A stretch of 64,000 nucleotides of DNA from Aureicoccus marinus (lineage in GTDB: Bacteria > Bacteroidota > Bacteroidia > Flavobacteriales > Flavobacteriaceae), in assembly GCF_002954325.1 (NCBI RefSeq), contig NZ_MQVX01000001.1, forward strand, positions 935,546 through 999,545, given 5' to 3'. The notes under the pieces were generated by a model. That model was not told the DNA's origin and ran no database searches. It worked only from the letters and a program-made list of their open reading frames with translations. Positions 34,669 to 44,202 of this stretch are shown here, one piece after another (the stretch's first letter is position 1; each line of letters starts with the position of its first letter). The translations under genes and the position numbers were made by a program.

Positions 34669-35700
34669 CTAGGAAACTCTCAGAGCGCTTATTTTTTCTA
34701 ACGTATACTGGTGCTGTTCTTCGGTATAATCTAAATGGGTGACCAGGCGTAGTTTGCCCTGCCCCATTCCAATAAGGCGAATACCCTCTTTTTCCAGTGC
34801 CGCAACCATATTCTCTGAGCTGATTTGGGAAGTATCCGCTTCAAAAATCACAATATTGGTCTCGATGGGCTCTACCTTTGCGATAAAAGACAGTCGCCCC
34901 AAGACTTCACCCAACTCACGAGCACGTCGGTGATCGTCCTGCAAACGCTTTTGGTGATGCTCTAGGGCATAAAGACCGGCGGCTGCAAGATATCCTGCCT
35001 GGCGCATTCCTCCCCCTAAGACCTTGCGTACACGCAGTGCTTGGTTTATTTTTTCAGCGCTTCCAACCAAAACGGAGCCTACCGGGCAGCCAAGACCTTT
35101 ACTGAAACAAACGCTAATGGTATCAAACAAGGCACCATAAGCCTTGGGGTCGTCCCCTGTGGCTTGTAAGGCATTCCATAGACGGGCCCCATCCAAATGA
35201 TAAGCCAAACCATGCTGAGCACAAACCCGCTGAATTTCTTGAAGTGCCCTAAAATCATAGCATGCTCCTCCTCCTTTGTTGGTTGTGTTCTCGACGCAGA
35301 CCAGAGACGTAAGTGGACTGTGATAGAAGTCTGGAGGGTTTATGGCCGATTCAACCTGCTCTGCTGTGATCATCCCTCGATGACCAACTAAAAGCTTACA
35401 AGAAACGCCACTGTTAAAACTGACACCTCCCCCTTCGTAATTGTAGACATGAGCATAGTGATCACAAATCAATTGCTCTCCAGGTTGTGTATGCAACTTG
35501 ATGGCTGCTTGATTGGCCATGGTTCCGCTCGGGAAGAACAAGGCGGCTTCCATCCCAAAGAAGTCCGCAACAGCCTTCTGGAAGGCGTTGATCGTCGGAT
35601 CTTCCCCAAAAACATCGTCTCCTACTTCTGCACCATTCATGGCCTCCATCATCCCGGGAGTTGGTCGGGTAACGGTATCACTAATGAGGTTTACCTTCAT
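34669..35700 (-). CDS. Threonine aldolase family (low-specificity L-threonine aldolase)
   Basis: 343 residues. Fold-type I PLP enzyme with the family start NLISDTVTRPTPGMM, the segment FFPSGTMANQAAI, the Asp/His region YHLDGARLWNA and the Schiff-base Lys in CFSKGLGCPVGS. It splits threonine or allo-threonine to glycine and acetaldehyde. The gene starts 3 bases after the stop of the upstream metalloprotease gene, so they are co-transcribed; no functional link is evident. Confidence 0.92.
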   Translation of the reverse strand: MKVNLISDTVTRPTPGMMEAMNGAEVGDDVFGEDPTINAFQKAVADFFGMEAALFFPSGTMANQAAIKLHTQPGEQLICDHYAHVYNYEGGGVSFNSGVSCKLLVGHRGMITAEQVESAINPPDFYHSPLTSLVCVENTTNKGGGACYDFRALQEIQRVCAQHGLAYHLDGARLWNALQATGDDPKAYGALFDTISVCFSKGLGCPVGSVLVGSAEKINQALRVRKVLGGGMRQAGYLAAAGLYALEHHQKRLQDDHRRARELGEVLGRLSFIAKVEPIETNIVIFEADTSQISSENMVAALEKEGIRLIGMGQGKLRLVTHLDYTEEQHQYTLEKISALRVS

Positions 35701-35703
35701 AAT

Positions 35704-38145
35704 TTAATTGAAATGAGCATCGCTGCAAGCCTGACCAATTGGAGAGCCATCAGGAATTTTGACAACTTCAAAAGCAGACTTGTGTCCGTATGGGTTTTTG
35801 ATAAATTTTGAAATAGCACTAGCCAAAAGTGTTTTCGAGCTCGAGTTGTTATCGTTACCCAGCTTTTTACCTAGAACCGTCAATTCTTGCACTACGGCGG
35901 CTCTGACTTGCGGATAGACTTCATTATCGGAAGCGAGTCCCATCAAATGATCGAGTACACGCCATTGCACCACCTCTTGCACGGCCGCATTCACCCCTTT
36001 TTGTTTATTTTCAAAAGTGCTGGACAGGAGTTCTTTGAGTACTTCATTAAGCCCTAATTGTTTGGCGTCGCTGGCCTTTTGTAAGACCAATCTATTGGCC
36101 CTTTCCGGACGAAGCAAAAAGTAAAGACTAAAATCAGCCGATGTTTCTGCCGCGGCTAAAGGATCAAAAGAAACTCCCATTTTGGACCGGAAGGATTCCC
36201 GACTACGAGAAAATCCAAAACTTCTTGGAGGAAACAGCTCTCGCAAACGCTCTGGAATGACCAGAACCTCAGGTTGCAAAGTACTCAGTACTTGATCCAA
36301 GGCTTGTTTTTGCATGGATTTGCTCAGGGTTTTGACCCGAACTTGCCCATCTCCGCGTATACTGTAGTTGTAGTCCAAACCTCCGATCATTTTAGCGACT
36401 GCTTCGGTTTGGTACCGGTGAAAAAAGTAAAGAGGCACAAAGACATCTTCCAATTCGCTGTAGCTCCTATTCTTACGAACATTGTATTCCGAAAACTGAT
36501 CAATAGCTTTTTGACGGACGGCCAGCACAGCTTCCAACTCTTCCGCAGGATTTTGTCCATTATCCCAAAGGTGCGCTTTGGCATGAGCACTGCCTGCGGG
36601 ACGTGCATCCTGATCAGTGATGTAACGCAATCCATCGCGATAGGCTTTGTCCAAAACCGCTCGCAGATCTTCGTCTTCATTTTCTTTGGAGAAACTTCCA
36701 TAGGCATAGGCTACACTAACTTTATCCCAATTTCCTATTCCTGTAGCATACGCATTAGAAAAGTCAATTTTACCATTGACCAATCCGAATTGTGGATGTG
36801 GGTAATCCATGACCGAAGCTCTTTTATTGGTACTGGCCGCAAAATTGTGTGCAAAACCCAGGGTATGGCCAATTTCATGGGCAGACAATTGTCTGATCCG
36901 TGCCAAGGCCAAATTGAGCATCGTTTCGTCATTGTCGTCTCTTTCGGCATAAGGCTTGTCCATCAAGGCTTGGGCAATCATAAAGTCTTGACGAATTCTC
37001 AAACTTCCTAAACTCACGTGACCTTTTATGATTTCTCCCGTTCTGGGATCAACCACACTGGCCCCATAGCTCCATCCTCTAGTAGAACGGTGGACCCACT
37101 GAATAACGTTATAACGAACATCTAATGGGTCGGCATCATCCGGAAGTATTCTTACCTGAAAAGCATTTTTGTAGCCCAAGGCCTCGAAAGCCTGATTCCA
37201 CCAGCGCCCTCCATCAAGTAATGCTGAGCGCACCGGTTCTGGTGTACCGTTATCCAAATAATAAATAATCGGTTCAACGGCTTCACTAACAGCAGCTTCT
37301 GGATTTTTCTTTTCTAATCGGTGACGGCGTACAAAACGTTGGATGGTCGGTTCTTGAACGGGGCTGGCGTAATCGTAATAGGTAAAGGGGTACGATCCAC
37401 TGCGAGGGTCATAATTTCGGGTCTGGTACCCTTTTTCGGGTAATGCAATGAAGGAATGGTGCTGAGAAACCGTCACTCGACTGGAGTTGGGCGTAACGGA
37501 TCTTAACTCTCGACCTGTTGCCGATCCAGTAAATGTCAGGAGAACATCCCATTCTATATTTTTAGGGAAAGCCTTGGTTCTTTCCATAGCGAATGCACTT
37601 TTGGACTTGTCTAAAGAATAACTCCCCTGCCCCTTTTGACGTAATCGAGCGGCCACCCCATGGGTATCTTGCATTAAAAGAGGTGTAATATCGATCAAAT
37701 AATGACCTTGACTTTCTTCTACAATCGGAAACCCTGCCCAAACCGATTTGGCAAAGGCTTGTTCGACGGATTTCTTTTCGAGTTCATTATCCGTTAAGGC
37801 GCGGTAGGTCAAATTGGGCTGAACCAATAAGAGTTTGTTTCCTGCTTTTTTAAAGAAAACCAACTGAGTTCCCCCAAGTTGTCCTCTATCGAGGCCGATA
37901 TCATTGCTTCCCACACCACTACTCAACGAATTCACATACAAGAATTCTTTTTCAAGCTCCGGAACGTCCAAGTACATCTTGTCTTGGGCATCGTCGTAAT
38001 AGAAATCAAAGTATCCTTCAAATTTCTGAAAGGATTTGGTTTTATCGAAGTTTTGTGAATACAGAATCGTCAAGGGTAAAAGTCCGATGCCCAAGAACAG
38101 AAGAACGGGCTTTAGGGACATGCGAAAGGCGGTGTATTTTCTCAT
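35704..38145 (-). CDS. Secreted zinc metalloprotease, metzincin-like (DUF5117/DUF4953 type)
   Basis: 813 residues. A signal peptide is followed by the large N-terminal regions of the DUF5118/DUF5117 type, then the zinc motif HEIGHTLGFAHN (His423, Glu424, His427, His433) and the Met-turn-like SVMDYPHP. These are metzincin features. The final third carries extra accessory domains. Bacteroidota secrete many such proteins but substrates are unknown. The promoter region suggests an alternative start at Met9 (38121), which still keeps the signal peptide. A TTG-N19-TAATTTAG promoter lies just upstream. Confidence 0.88.
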   Translation of the reverse strand: MRKYTAFRMSLKPVLLFLGIGLLPLTILYSQNFDKTKSFQKFEGYFDFYYDDAQDKMYLDVPELEKEFLYVNSLSSGVGSNDIGLDRGQLGGTQLVFFKKAGNKLLLVQPNLTYRALTDNELEKKSVEQAFAKSVWAGFPIVEESQGHYLIDITPLLMQDTHGVAARLRQKGQGSYSLDKSKSAFAMERTKAFPKNIEWDVLLTFTGSATGRELRSVTPNSSRVTVSQHHSFIALPEKGYQTRNYDPRSGSYPFTYYDYASPVQEPTIQRFVRRHRLEKKNPEAAVSEAVEPIIYYLDNGTPEPVRSALLDGGRWWNQAFEALGYKNAFQVRILPDDADPLDVRYNVIQWVHRSTRGWSYGASVVDPRTGEIIKGHVSLGSLRIRQDFMIAQALMDKPYAERDDNDETMLNLALARIRQLSAHEIGHTLGFAHNFAASTNKRASVMDYPHPQFGLVNGKIDFSNAYATGIGNWDKVSVAYAYGSFSKENEDEDLRAVLDKAYRDGLRYITDQDARPAGSAHAKAHLWDNGQNPAEELEAVLAVRQKAIDQFSEYNVRKNRSYSELEDVFVPLYFFHRYQTEAVAKMIGGLDYNYSIRGDGQVRVKTLSKSMQKQALDQVLSTLQPEVLVIPERLRELFPPRSFGFSRSRESFRSKMGVSFDPLAAAETSADFSLYFLLRPERANRLVLQKASDAKQLGLNEVLKELLSSTFENKQKGVNAAVQEVVQWRVLDHLMGLASDNEVYPQVRAAVVQELTVLGKKLGNDNNSSSKTLLASAISKFIKNPYGHKSAFEVVKIPDGSPIGQACSDAHFN

Positions 38146-38151
38146 AGGAGC

Positions 38152-38181
38152 CTAAATTAGAGAAAAACAGTTGCTCAACAA
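38152..38181 (-). promoter_or_regulatory. Candidate promoter of the metalloprotease gene
   Basis: On the minus strand TTG, 19 bases, TAATTTAG; one base of the -7 element differs from consensus. The -7 element ends 6 bases before the ATG at 38145, so the transcript would be leaderless or translation starts at 38121. It overlaps the prfB promoter on the other strand. Confidence 0.5.
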
Positions 38182-38200
38182 TAAGGAAGGTCTATTTTTG
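38171..38200 (+). promoter_or_regulatory. Consensus Bacteroidota promoter of prfB
   Basis: TTG (38171-38173), 19 bases, TATTTTTG (38193-38200), an exact consensus match. The predicted transcript starts about 18 bases before the prfB ATG at 38225. Confidence 0.8.
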
Positions 38201-38224
38201 CCTTCTATCCTAAATGCAGAGACG

Positions 38225-39320
38225 ATGACAACCGAGCGCCACAAAGATCTAGTAGAAAGACTGGGGGCCTTAAGACGGTATCTTTGACATAGATGCCAAA
38301 AAGATTGAGATAGAAAACGAGGAAGAGCAAAGCGCTCGACCCGGTTTTTGGGAAGATCCTGTTCGGGCACAGACCCATATGAAGAAGCTGAAGAGCAAGC
38401 AAAAGTGGGTTAAAGATTACGAAGAAGCCGAACGAAGTGTTCAGGACTTAGAAGTCATGCTGGAGTTCTTCCAGGAAGGCGAAATCAGCGAAGAAGAAGT
38501 GCAAAACCAGTTTTCGGCTAGCCAAGAGTGGTTAGAGAATTTGGAGTTCAAAAACATGTTATCCGAAGAGGGCGACGAGTTAACTGCCGTCTTACAAATA
38601 ACAGCTGGAGCGGGAGGTACCGAAAGTTGTGACTGGGCTTCGATGTTAATGCGCATGTATTTAATGTGGGCCGAAAAAAATGGCTACAGCGTTAAAGAAC
38701 TCAATTATCAGGAAGGAGATGTCGCTGGAATAAAAACCGTAACCTTAGAAATTGATGGAGACTACGCCTTCGGTTGGTTAAAAGGAGAAAACGGGGTTCA
38801 CCGTTTGGTACGAATCTCACCTTTTGACAGCAATGCCAAACGACACACCTCCTTTGCCTCGGTTTATGTATACCCCTTAGTGGATGACAGTATCGAGATT
38901 GAAATCAACTCCTCTGATATTGAAATTACTACGGCTCGTTCTAGTGGAGCCGGAGGACAGAATGTCAATAAGGTGGAAACAAAAGTGCAGTTGGTGCACA
39001 AACCGACAGGAATCCAAATCAGTTGTTCCGATTCACGTTCCCAGCACGACAACAGGGCAACCGCCTTGAAAATGCTGAAATCGCAATTGTATGAAATCGA
39101 GCTGCGGAAAAAGCAGGAAGCACGAGCCGAAATTGAATCCTCTAAGATGAAAATTGAATGGGGATCACAGATTAGGAATTACGTGATGCATCCCTATAAA
39201 CTAGTGAAGGATGTGCGGACTGGACAAGAAACCGGAAATGTAGATGCCGTCATGGACGGCGATCTTAATGCCTTTTTAAAATCTTTTTTAATGATGATGG
39301 GGCAAAAAGAAGAATCCTAG
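38225..39320 (+). CDS. prfB: Peptide chain release factor 2, with programmed +1 frameshift
   Basis: 364 residues when the +1 shift at 38282-38288 is applied. The first 20 codons run from ATG 38225 to an in-frame TGA; the rest of the protein continues in the +1 frame from GAC 38286. The stop-specificity motif SPF is in [10 protein letters not shown] and the catalytic GGQ in [12 protein letters not shown]2 reads UAA and UGA; low RF2 favours the frameshift and restores its own level. It has its own consensus promoter. Confidence 0.96.
38282..38288 (+). promoter_or_regulatory. Programmed +1 frameshift site of prfB
   Basis: CTT TGA C, preceded by CGGTAT. The ribosome shifts from CTT to TTT and reads GAC. 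The upstream GGTAT context resembles the E. coli site, although the SD-like AGGGGG is only partly kept as CTGGGGG at 38261-38267. Confidence 0.92.
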
Positions 39321-39324
39321 TCAT

Positions 39325-39339
39325 TGGCATTCTTTTTGT
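39325..39339 (+). promoter_or_regulatory. Sigma-54-like site upstream of the 39419 gene
   Basis: TGGCATT, four bases, then TTGT, the same spacing and the same TTGT as at 20722. The GG of the -24 element is kept. It lies about 80 bases before the ATG at 39419. Confidence 0.35.
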
Positions 39340-39418
39340 TTAACCTTTTTTAGTATCGTATTAACAAACCCTTAACCCCTCTAGCCTTATGATACCACTA
39401 ATTTTGCAACGAAATTTA

Positions 39419-39874
39419 ATGAAATCGGCCTTTCACATTTTACTTTTTGGTGCCTGTGTTTTACTCACAGCGCCTGTCCAGGCACAATGGGGCAATCCTT
39501 ACGGCTATGGCCGTAGAAGTGCTGTTCCTAACACCCCTACTCCTCAGAAAAAACAAGAGCCGCCAACGGCGGAAGAAATTGTAGACCTCCAAATGGATCG
39601 TCTTACAGAGGATTTGGGTTTGGATGTGTTTGAGCAAGCAGTGGTCAAAACCATCATGGTCAAATACGTTAAAAAACGCTTGGATTTGCAACACCAGCAA
39701 TTGGATGCCCGAGAAGTACGCGAAGTTTTAGACGACCTTCAACAACAGCAAGACAACGAATTTAAAACGAGCTTGTCTCCGGAAAAATACGAAAAGTACA
39801 TGTCGCTTCGGGAATCCAACAGCAAGAAGAAAAAGCGCAAAAAGAAAAAGAAAAAGGACAAAGACAAGACTTAA
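39419..39874 (+). CDS. Small secreted protein with Lys-rich tail, unknown function
   Basis: 151 residues from ATG 39419, which gives a canonical signal peptide (ending APVQAQ); an earlier Met at 39389 is possible. The mature part has helical sequence with DLQMDRLTEDLGLDVFEQ and an LQQQQDNEFK region, reminiscent of Spy/CpxP-type periplasmic proteins, and a C-terminal run of 15 Lys/Arg-rich residues. The tail could bind an anionic envelope component. The next gene starts 10 bases later, so it is probably co-transcribed with the outer-membrane barrel protein. Confidence 0.72.
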   Translation: MKSAFHILLFGACVLLTAPVQAQWGNPYGYGRRSAVPNTPTPQKKQEPPTAEEIVDLQMDRLTEDLGLDVFEQAVVKTIMVKYVKKRLDLQHQQLDAREVREVLDDLQQQQDNEFKTSLSPEKYEKYMSLRESNSKKKKRKKKKKKDKDKT

Positions 39875-39884
39875 TCCACTCTTA

Positions 39885-42398
39885 ATGAGGTATTTTTCCT
39901 TAGTACTCTTTCTGTTGATGCCCCTTTTGGGAATAGCACAACGCCCATCACCCATCACCATCAGCGGGAAAGTAATAGACAAGGATTCAGGAAATCCCCT
40001 AGAATACGCAACACTGGTTGTACAAAATGCTTCCAAGCCCGAAAGAGTAACCGGAGGAATTACCGATGATAACGGAGTATTCAGGGTAGAAGTTTTTCCT
40101 GGAACCTACCACTTGCGGGTAGAGTATCTTGGCTATACTACCTACGAACTCAAAGATCAGCGCCTTCGGTCCAGCAGAAACTTAGGAGATATTGGTTTGG
40201 GCATCGACGCTACCCAGCTAGAGGCAGTAGAAGTAATTGGTGAACGAACGACAGTGGAATTGCGCCTGGATAAGAAGGTCTACAATGTTGGGCAGGACCT
40301 TACCGTCAGAGGAGGTTCAGTTACCGATGTACTGGACAATGTTCCGTCAGTTACGGTTGATATTGAAGGAAACATAAGCCTTCGCGGTAATGAAAGCGTT
40401 CGAGTTTTGATCAACGGCAAGCCCTCTGCCCTTTCCGGATTGAGTCCCCAGGCGCTTCAACAATTACCCGCTGAGGCAATCGAAAAAGTAGAGGTCATCA
40501 CCAATCCTTCGGCCCGATATGACGCAGAAGGAACCGCCGGAATACTCAATATTATACTAAAGCAAAGTAAAACGGCGGGTTTAAATGGTTCCATCAATCT
40601 TTTCGCCGGAGAACCCGCAAACTATGGAGGTGCCCTTTCCTTAAATCTTCGCCGTGAAAAGTTCAACTTTTTCACCAACACGACCTTCCGTTACCGAGAC
40701 TCCCCAGGGAATGCTCGTTTTACGCAAGAAAACTTCGCTTCCGATGGCAGCACACAAAGTTTTCAGGATGAGATCCGACAATACCAGCGCCAGAGTCAAA
40801 ATTTCAATACCAATATAGGTTTTGAACTCTTCTTGGATGAAAGTACAAGTATTACCAATTCCTTTGTTTTCAGGGATTCCGATGGTACGAACACGGTCGA
40901 TATCGACTTCTTCAACTTTGACGAAAATCGGGTTCCAACCATTAGTCGTGACCGAAATACGGTGGAGGACGAAGTTGATGAGAACGTCCAATACTCCATG
41001 AACTTCGAGAAAAAATTCAAGACAGACGGGCATATTCTCACCATCGACTATCAGTATTCTAAGGGAGCCGAAATTGAGGACTCCCTGATCGAAGAAGTTA
41101 TTCGAGAAGACAATAATCAACTGCCCACTGAGCAAACAATTAACGACGAGAGTCAAATCAATCAATTGGCTCAATTGGACTATGTGCTGCCCTTTGGCAA
41201 GGATTTGCAGTCCCAATTTGAAGCAGGTTACCGAGGAACCTTTAACACCTTCCAGACCGATTTTACGTTTGGGCAATTGAATGATGCAGGAATCCTCATT
41301 CCTGATCCCAACTTCTCTAACGAGCTGATTTATCGAGAATATGTCAATGCCGCTTATGTCCAGTTAGGCAGCAAGTTCAATAAGTTCAGTCTACTTGGTG
41401 GCCTTCGTATGGAAGCATCTGATATCGGGATTGAACTCGTTGGAACCAACGAAGTAGACAACAAGGATTACGTGGATTGGTTTCCATCGGTTTTCTTGGG
41501 TTATGAATTTTCTGAAATGGAACAGCTGACCATCAGCTATAGCCGTCGTTTGCGTCGACCGCGATCCCGATTTATCAATCCTTTCCCCTCTCGTTCAAGT
41601 AATACCAACCTTTTCCAGGGGAATCCAGATTTGGATCCGACCTACACCAACGCCTTTGACTTTGGTTACCTGAAAAGATGGGATAAGTTCACCCTGACCA
41701 CTTCTGCCTACTACAACAGATCAACAGGGGTATTTCAATTCATTACCCAGGAAACAGGTGATTTTGTAGAGCTCGATAATCCGGACGATCCAGCCAACCC
41801 GGTCATTGTGCCTGTACAACGCCGTACTCCGATTAACTTGGCTACGGACAACCGCTATGGGATGGAGTTTACCTCGACTTATACTCCCTTCAGAAATTGG
41901 AGATTCACATGGAACTTGAATGTTTTCCAGCAGCAACTGCGTGGAAATTATACCTATATCGACTTTCAGGGACAAGAAATCACTCAGAATTTTGATGCCG
42001 ATAACTTTACCTGGTTTACTCGCTTCAGCGCTAAGCTGCCCTTACCGGGAACGATTGATTTCCAGTCTAATGTTTTTTACAGGGGCCGACGGGTAGATGC
42101 TCAAAATGTCAACAAAGGAATTTTATCGATAAATACGGCTTTCAGTAAGGATGTAATCAAAGACAAAGCCACATTATCTTTAAATGTGAGTGATCTTCTG
42201 AATGCGAGAAAACGACGTACCGAGACGCGCACAGATAACGTATTTACCGAATCTGAGTTTCAGTGGAGAGAAAGACAAATAACGCTTTCGTTCTTGTACC
42301 GATTTAACGAGCAACAAGATCAACGGAGAGGACGGGACCGCAGAGGCGGACCAGGAAGTGGAGATGACTTCGAGTTTGAAGGCACCTCTACTCCATAA
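39885..42398 (+). CDS. TonB-dependent receptor-like outer-membrane barrel protein
   Basis: 837 residues. A signal peptide is followed by a carboxypeptidase-regulatory-like domain (ISGKVIDKDSGNPLEYATL), then a plug-like region (SVTDVLDNVPSVTVDIEGN and GNESVRVLINGKPSAL), then a long barrel ending in strand SFLYRF and an unstructured RGRDRRGG tail. This is the outer-membrane beta-barrel family that resembles TonB receptors. The C-terminal tail after the last strand is unusual. It may import or secrete a substrate; the ligand is unknown. It follows the 39419 gene by 10 bases. Confidence 0.88.
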   Translation: MRYFSLVLFLLMPLLGIAQRPSPITISGKVIDKDSGNPLEYATLVVQNASKPERVTGGITDDNGVFRVEVFPGTYHLRVEYLGYTTYELKDQRLRSSRNLGDIGLGIDATQLEAVEVIGERTTVELRLDKKVYNVGQDLTVRGGSVTDVLDNVPSVTVDIEGNISLRGNESVRVLINGKPSALSGLSPQALQQLPAEAIEKVEVITNPSARYDAEGTAGILNIILKQSKTAGLNGSINLFAGEPANYGGALSLNLRREKFNFFTNTTFRYRDSPGNARFTQENFASDGSTQSFQDEIRQYQRQSQNFNTNIGFELFLDESTSITNSFVFRDSDGTNTVDIDFFNFDENRVPTISRDRNTVEDEVDENVQYSMNFEKKFKTDGHILTIDYQYSKGAEIEDSLIEEVIREDNNQLPTEQTINDESQINQLAQLDYVLPFGKDLQSQFEAGYRGTFNTFQTDFTFGQLNDAGILIPDPNFSNELIYREYVNAAYVQLGSKFNKFSLLGGLRMEASDIGIELVGTNEVDNKDYVDWFPSVFLGYEFSEMEQLTISYSRRLRRPRSRFINPFPSRSSNTNLFQGNPDLDPTYTNAFDFGYLKRWDKFTLTTSAYYNRSTGVFQFITQETGDFVELDNPDDPANPVIVPVQRRTPINLATDNRYGMEFTSTYTPFRNWRFTWNLNVFQQQLRGNYTYIDFQGQEITQNFDADNFTWFTRFSAKLPLPGTIDFQSNVFYRGRRVDAQNVNKGILSINTAFSKDVIKDKATLSLNVSDLLNARKRRTETRTDNVFTESEFQWRERQITLSFLYRFNEQQDQRRGRDRRGGPGSGDDFEFEGTSTP

Positions 42399-42430
42399 AG
42401 AGCGAGGTTAAATTAAAGGACGTAAAAGGG

Positions 42431-42601
42431 TTAGGAAGTTTGTTCTTTCTTACCCTTTCTTTTTTCTTTCAAAAATTCGATCAGGTTCCCGGTCAACCAG
42501 TAAGGAATCACGAAAGTCAACAAAAAGATCATCAACCAAAACCCAATGGTTAGGATGGTTAGAAACGCCAGAAAACCTAAATATTGATCAAATTCTACCA
42601 T
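42431..42601 (-). CDS. Small membrane protein of 56 residues
   Basis: From ATG 42601 (MVEFDQYLGF); the upstream Met at 42640 would run past a -7 element. Two hydrophobic segments (FLAFLTILTIGFWLMIFLLTFVIPYWL) form one or two membrane helices, and the C-tail is Lys/Glu-rich. The function is unknown; small membrane proteins of this size are common and often regulate larger partners. Low codon-evidence, but the start element and charge pattern support a real gene. Confidence 0.6.
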   Translation of the reverse strand: MVEFDQYLGFLAFLTILTIGFWLMIFLLTFVIPYWLTGNLIEFLKEKRKGKKEQTS

Positions 42602-42619
42602 ATCAATTGTAATATGCTG

Positions 42620-42627
42620 CAAATATA
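42620..42627 (-). promoter_or_regulatory. Candidate -7 element of the 56-residue gene
   Basis: TATATTTG on the minus strand, exact TAnnTTTG, 18 bases before the ATG at 42601. No -33 TTG at the expected spacing. Confidence 0.4.
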
Positions 42628-42701
42628 AAATCAATTGCACTATTCTGCTTCAGTTCTGAAGGAAAATTTCTGCCTTTTCCAGTCAAAACAGCCTGATGAA
42701 C

Positions 42702-42709
42702 TACCTTTG
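42702..42709 (+). promoter_or_regulatory. Candidate -7 element of fumC
   Basis: TACCTTTG, exact TAnnTTTG, 19 bases before the fumC ATG at 42729. The nearest upstream T-rich element is TTTT at 42675-42678, 23 bases from the -7 element. Confidence 0.45.
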
Positions 42710-42728
42710 CAACTCAAATTGAACACCT

Positions 42729-44129
42729 ATGAATTACCGAATCGAAAAAGATACAATGGGCAATGTAGAAGTGCCTGCTGACAAATTATGGGGTGCACAA
42801 ACACAGCGGTCCCGAAATAATTTTAAGATTGGTGCCCCGGCATCGATGCCATTAGAAATCGTCTACGGTTTCGCTTATTTGAAGAAGGCAGCAGCCTACA
42901 CGAATTGTGAATTAGGTGTTCTGGCTGAAGAAAAACGAGATTTGATCGCGAAGGTCTGTGATGAAATTTTGGCTGGCCAGCACGATGATCAATTTCCTTT
43001 GGTGATCTGGCAAACCGGTTCCGGTACCCAAAGCAATATGAATATCAATGAAGTTGTTGCCAACAGAGCTCATCAATTAAGAGGAATGACACTCGGAGAA
43101 GGTGAATTATTGGTAAAGGCCAATGATGATGTTAATAAATCCCAATCTTCAAACGATACTTTCCCAACAGGGATGCATATTGCCATTTATAAAAAGATCG
43201 TAGAGAACACCATACCCGGGGTAGAACAGCTAAAAAACACCTTGGAACAAAAAGCCGCCGCCTTTCAGTCGGTGGTTAAAATAGGGCGTACCCACTTGAT
43301 GGATGCTACTCCCCTCACCCTTGGACAAGAGTTTTCTGGTTATGTTGCTCAGCTGAACTACGGTCTGAAAAACCTGGAAAGATCCTTGAGTCATTTAAGC
43401 GAATTGGCCTTAGGCGGCACAGCCGTTGGAACTGGTTTGAATACTCCGCAGGGTTATGATGTAACGGTTGCCAAATACATCGCTGATTTTACCGGCTTGC
43501 CCTTTAGAACAGCCTCCAATAAGTTCGAAGCCCTGGCAGCTCACGACGCCCTGGTCGAAACCCACGGTGCACTGAAGCAACTGGCTGTTTCTTTAAATAA
43601 AATTGCCAATGACATTCGTCTGATGGCTTCTGGACCAAGATCGGGTATCGGAGAATTAATTATCCCAGCAAATGAACCCGGTAGTTCAATTATGCCAGGT
43701 AAGGTTAACCCAACCCAATGCGAAGCCATGACCATGGTATGTGCTCAAGTCATGGGGAATGATGTGACTGTAACCGTTGGAGGAACCCAAGGTCATTATG
43801 AACTCAACGTATTTAAGCCGGTGATGGCTGCTGCTGTTTTGCAATCAGCCCAACTTATTGGGGATGCCTGCCGCAGTTTTGATGAGAACTGTGCGCTAGG
43901 AATAGAACCTCACAAAGAAAATATTGAGAAGTTGGTCAACAACTCTTTAATGTTGGTGACCGCGCTGAATACCAAGATCGGGTATTACAAAGCCGCTGAG
44001 ATCGCTAATGCTGCCCACCAAAACGGGACAACCCTTAAAGAGGAAGCCATCCGATTGGGCTATGTGACCGATGAAGAATACGATGCCTGGGTACGACCGG
44101 AAGATATGGTCGGAAGTCTAAAAGATTAA
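42729..44129 (+). CDS. fumC: Class II fumarate hydratase
   Basis: 466 residues, normal for FumC. The signature is [17 protein letters not shown]; earlier family sections are [23 protein letters not shown] and the [12 protein letters not shown] with the catalytic His. It converts fumarate and malate in the TCA cycle without iron. A strong bidirectional terminator follows at 44149. Confidence 0.97.
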   Translation: MNYRIEKDTMGNVEVPADKLWGAQTQRSRNNFKIGAPASMPLEIVYGFAYLKKAAAYTNCELGVLAEEKRDLIAKVCDEILAGQHDDQFPLVIWQTGSGTQSNMNINEVVANRAHQLRGMTLGEGELLVKANDDVNKSQSSNDTFPTGMHIAIYKKIVENTIPGVEQLKNTLEQKAAAFQSVVKIGRTHLMDATPLTLGQEFSGYVAQLNYGLKNLERSLSHLSELALGGTAVGTGLNTPQGYDVTVAKYIADFTGLPFRTASNKFEALAAHDALVETHGALKQLAVSLNKIANDIRLMASGPRSGIGELIIPANEPGSSIMPGKVNPTQCEAMTMVCAQVMGNDVTVTVGGTQGHYELNVFKPVMAAAVLQSAQLIGDACRSFDENCALGIEPHKENIEKLVNNSLMLVTALNTKIGYYKAAEIANAAHQNGTTLKEEAIRLGYVTDEEYDAWVRPEDMVGSLKD

Positions 44130-44148
44130 GACATTTCGAATGGACACA

Positions 44149-44182
44149 AAAAAGGCGACTCGATTACGAGCCGCCTTTTTTG
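44149..44182. terminator. Bidirectional terminator between fumC and the coiled-coil gene
   Basis: AAAAAAGGCG A CTCG, loop ATTA, CGAG C CGCCTTTTTT; one A/C mismatch in a 14-bp stem and flanking A and T runs. It serves both convergent genes. Confidence 0.92.
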
Positions 44183-44202
44183 ATTTGAGGACTTGGGGAT
44201 TC

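Noticed and set aside
36274-37011. 245-codon open frame on the + strand within the metalloprotease gene
   Set aside because: It is antisense to a clearly coding region with conserved HEIGH motif, and its product shows no family features.
38225-38287. prfB read as a broken gene because of the TGA after 20 codons
   Set aside because: The TGA is the known programmed frameshift stop (CTT TGA C), not damage.
40641-41276. 211-codon open frame antisense to the outer-membrane barrel gene
   Set aside because: Shadow of the barrel gene; composition and lack of motifs do not support a real protein.
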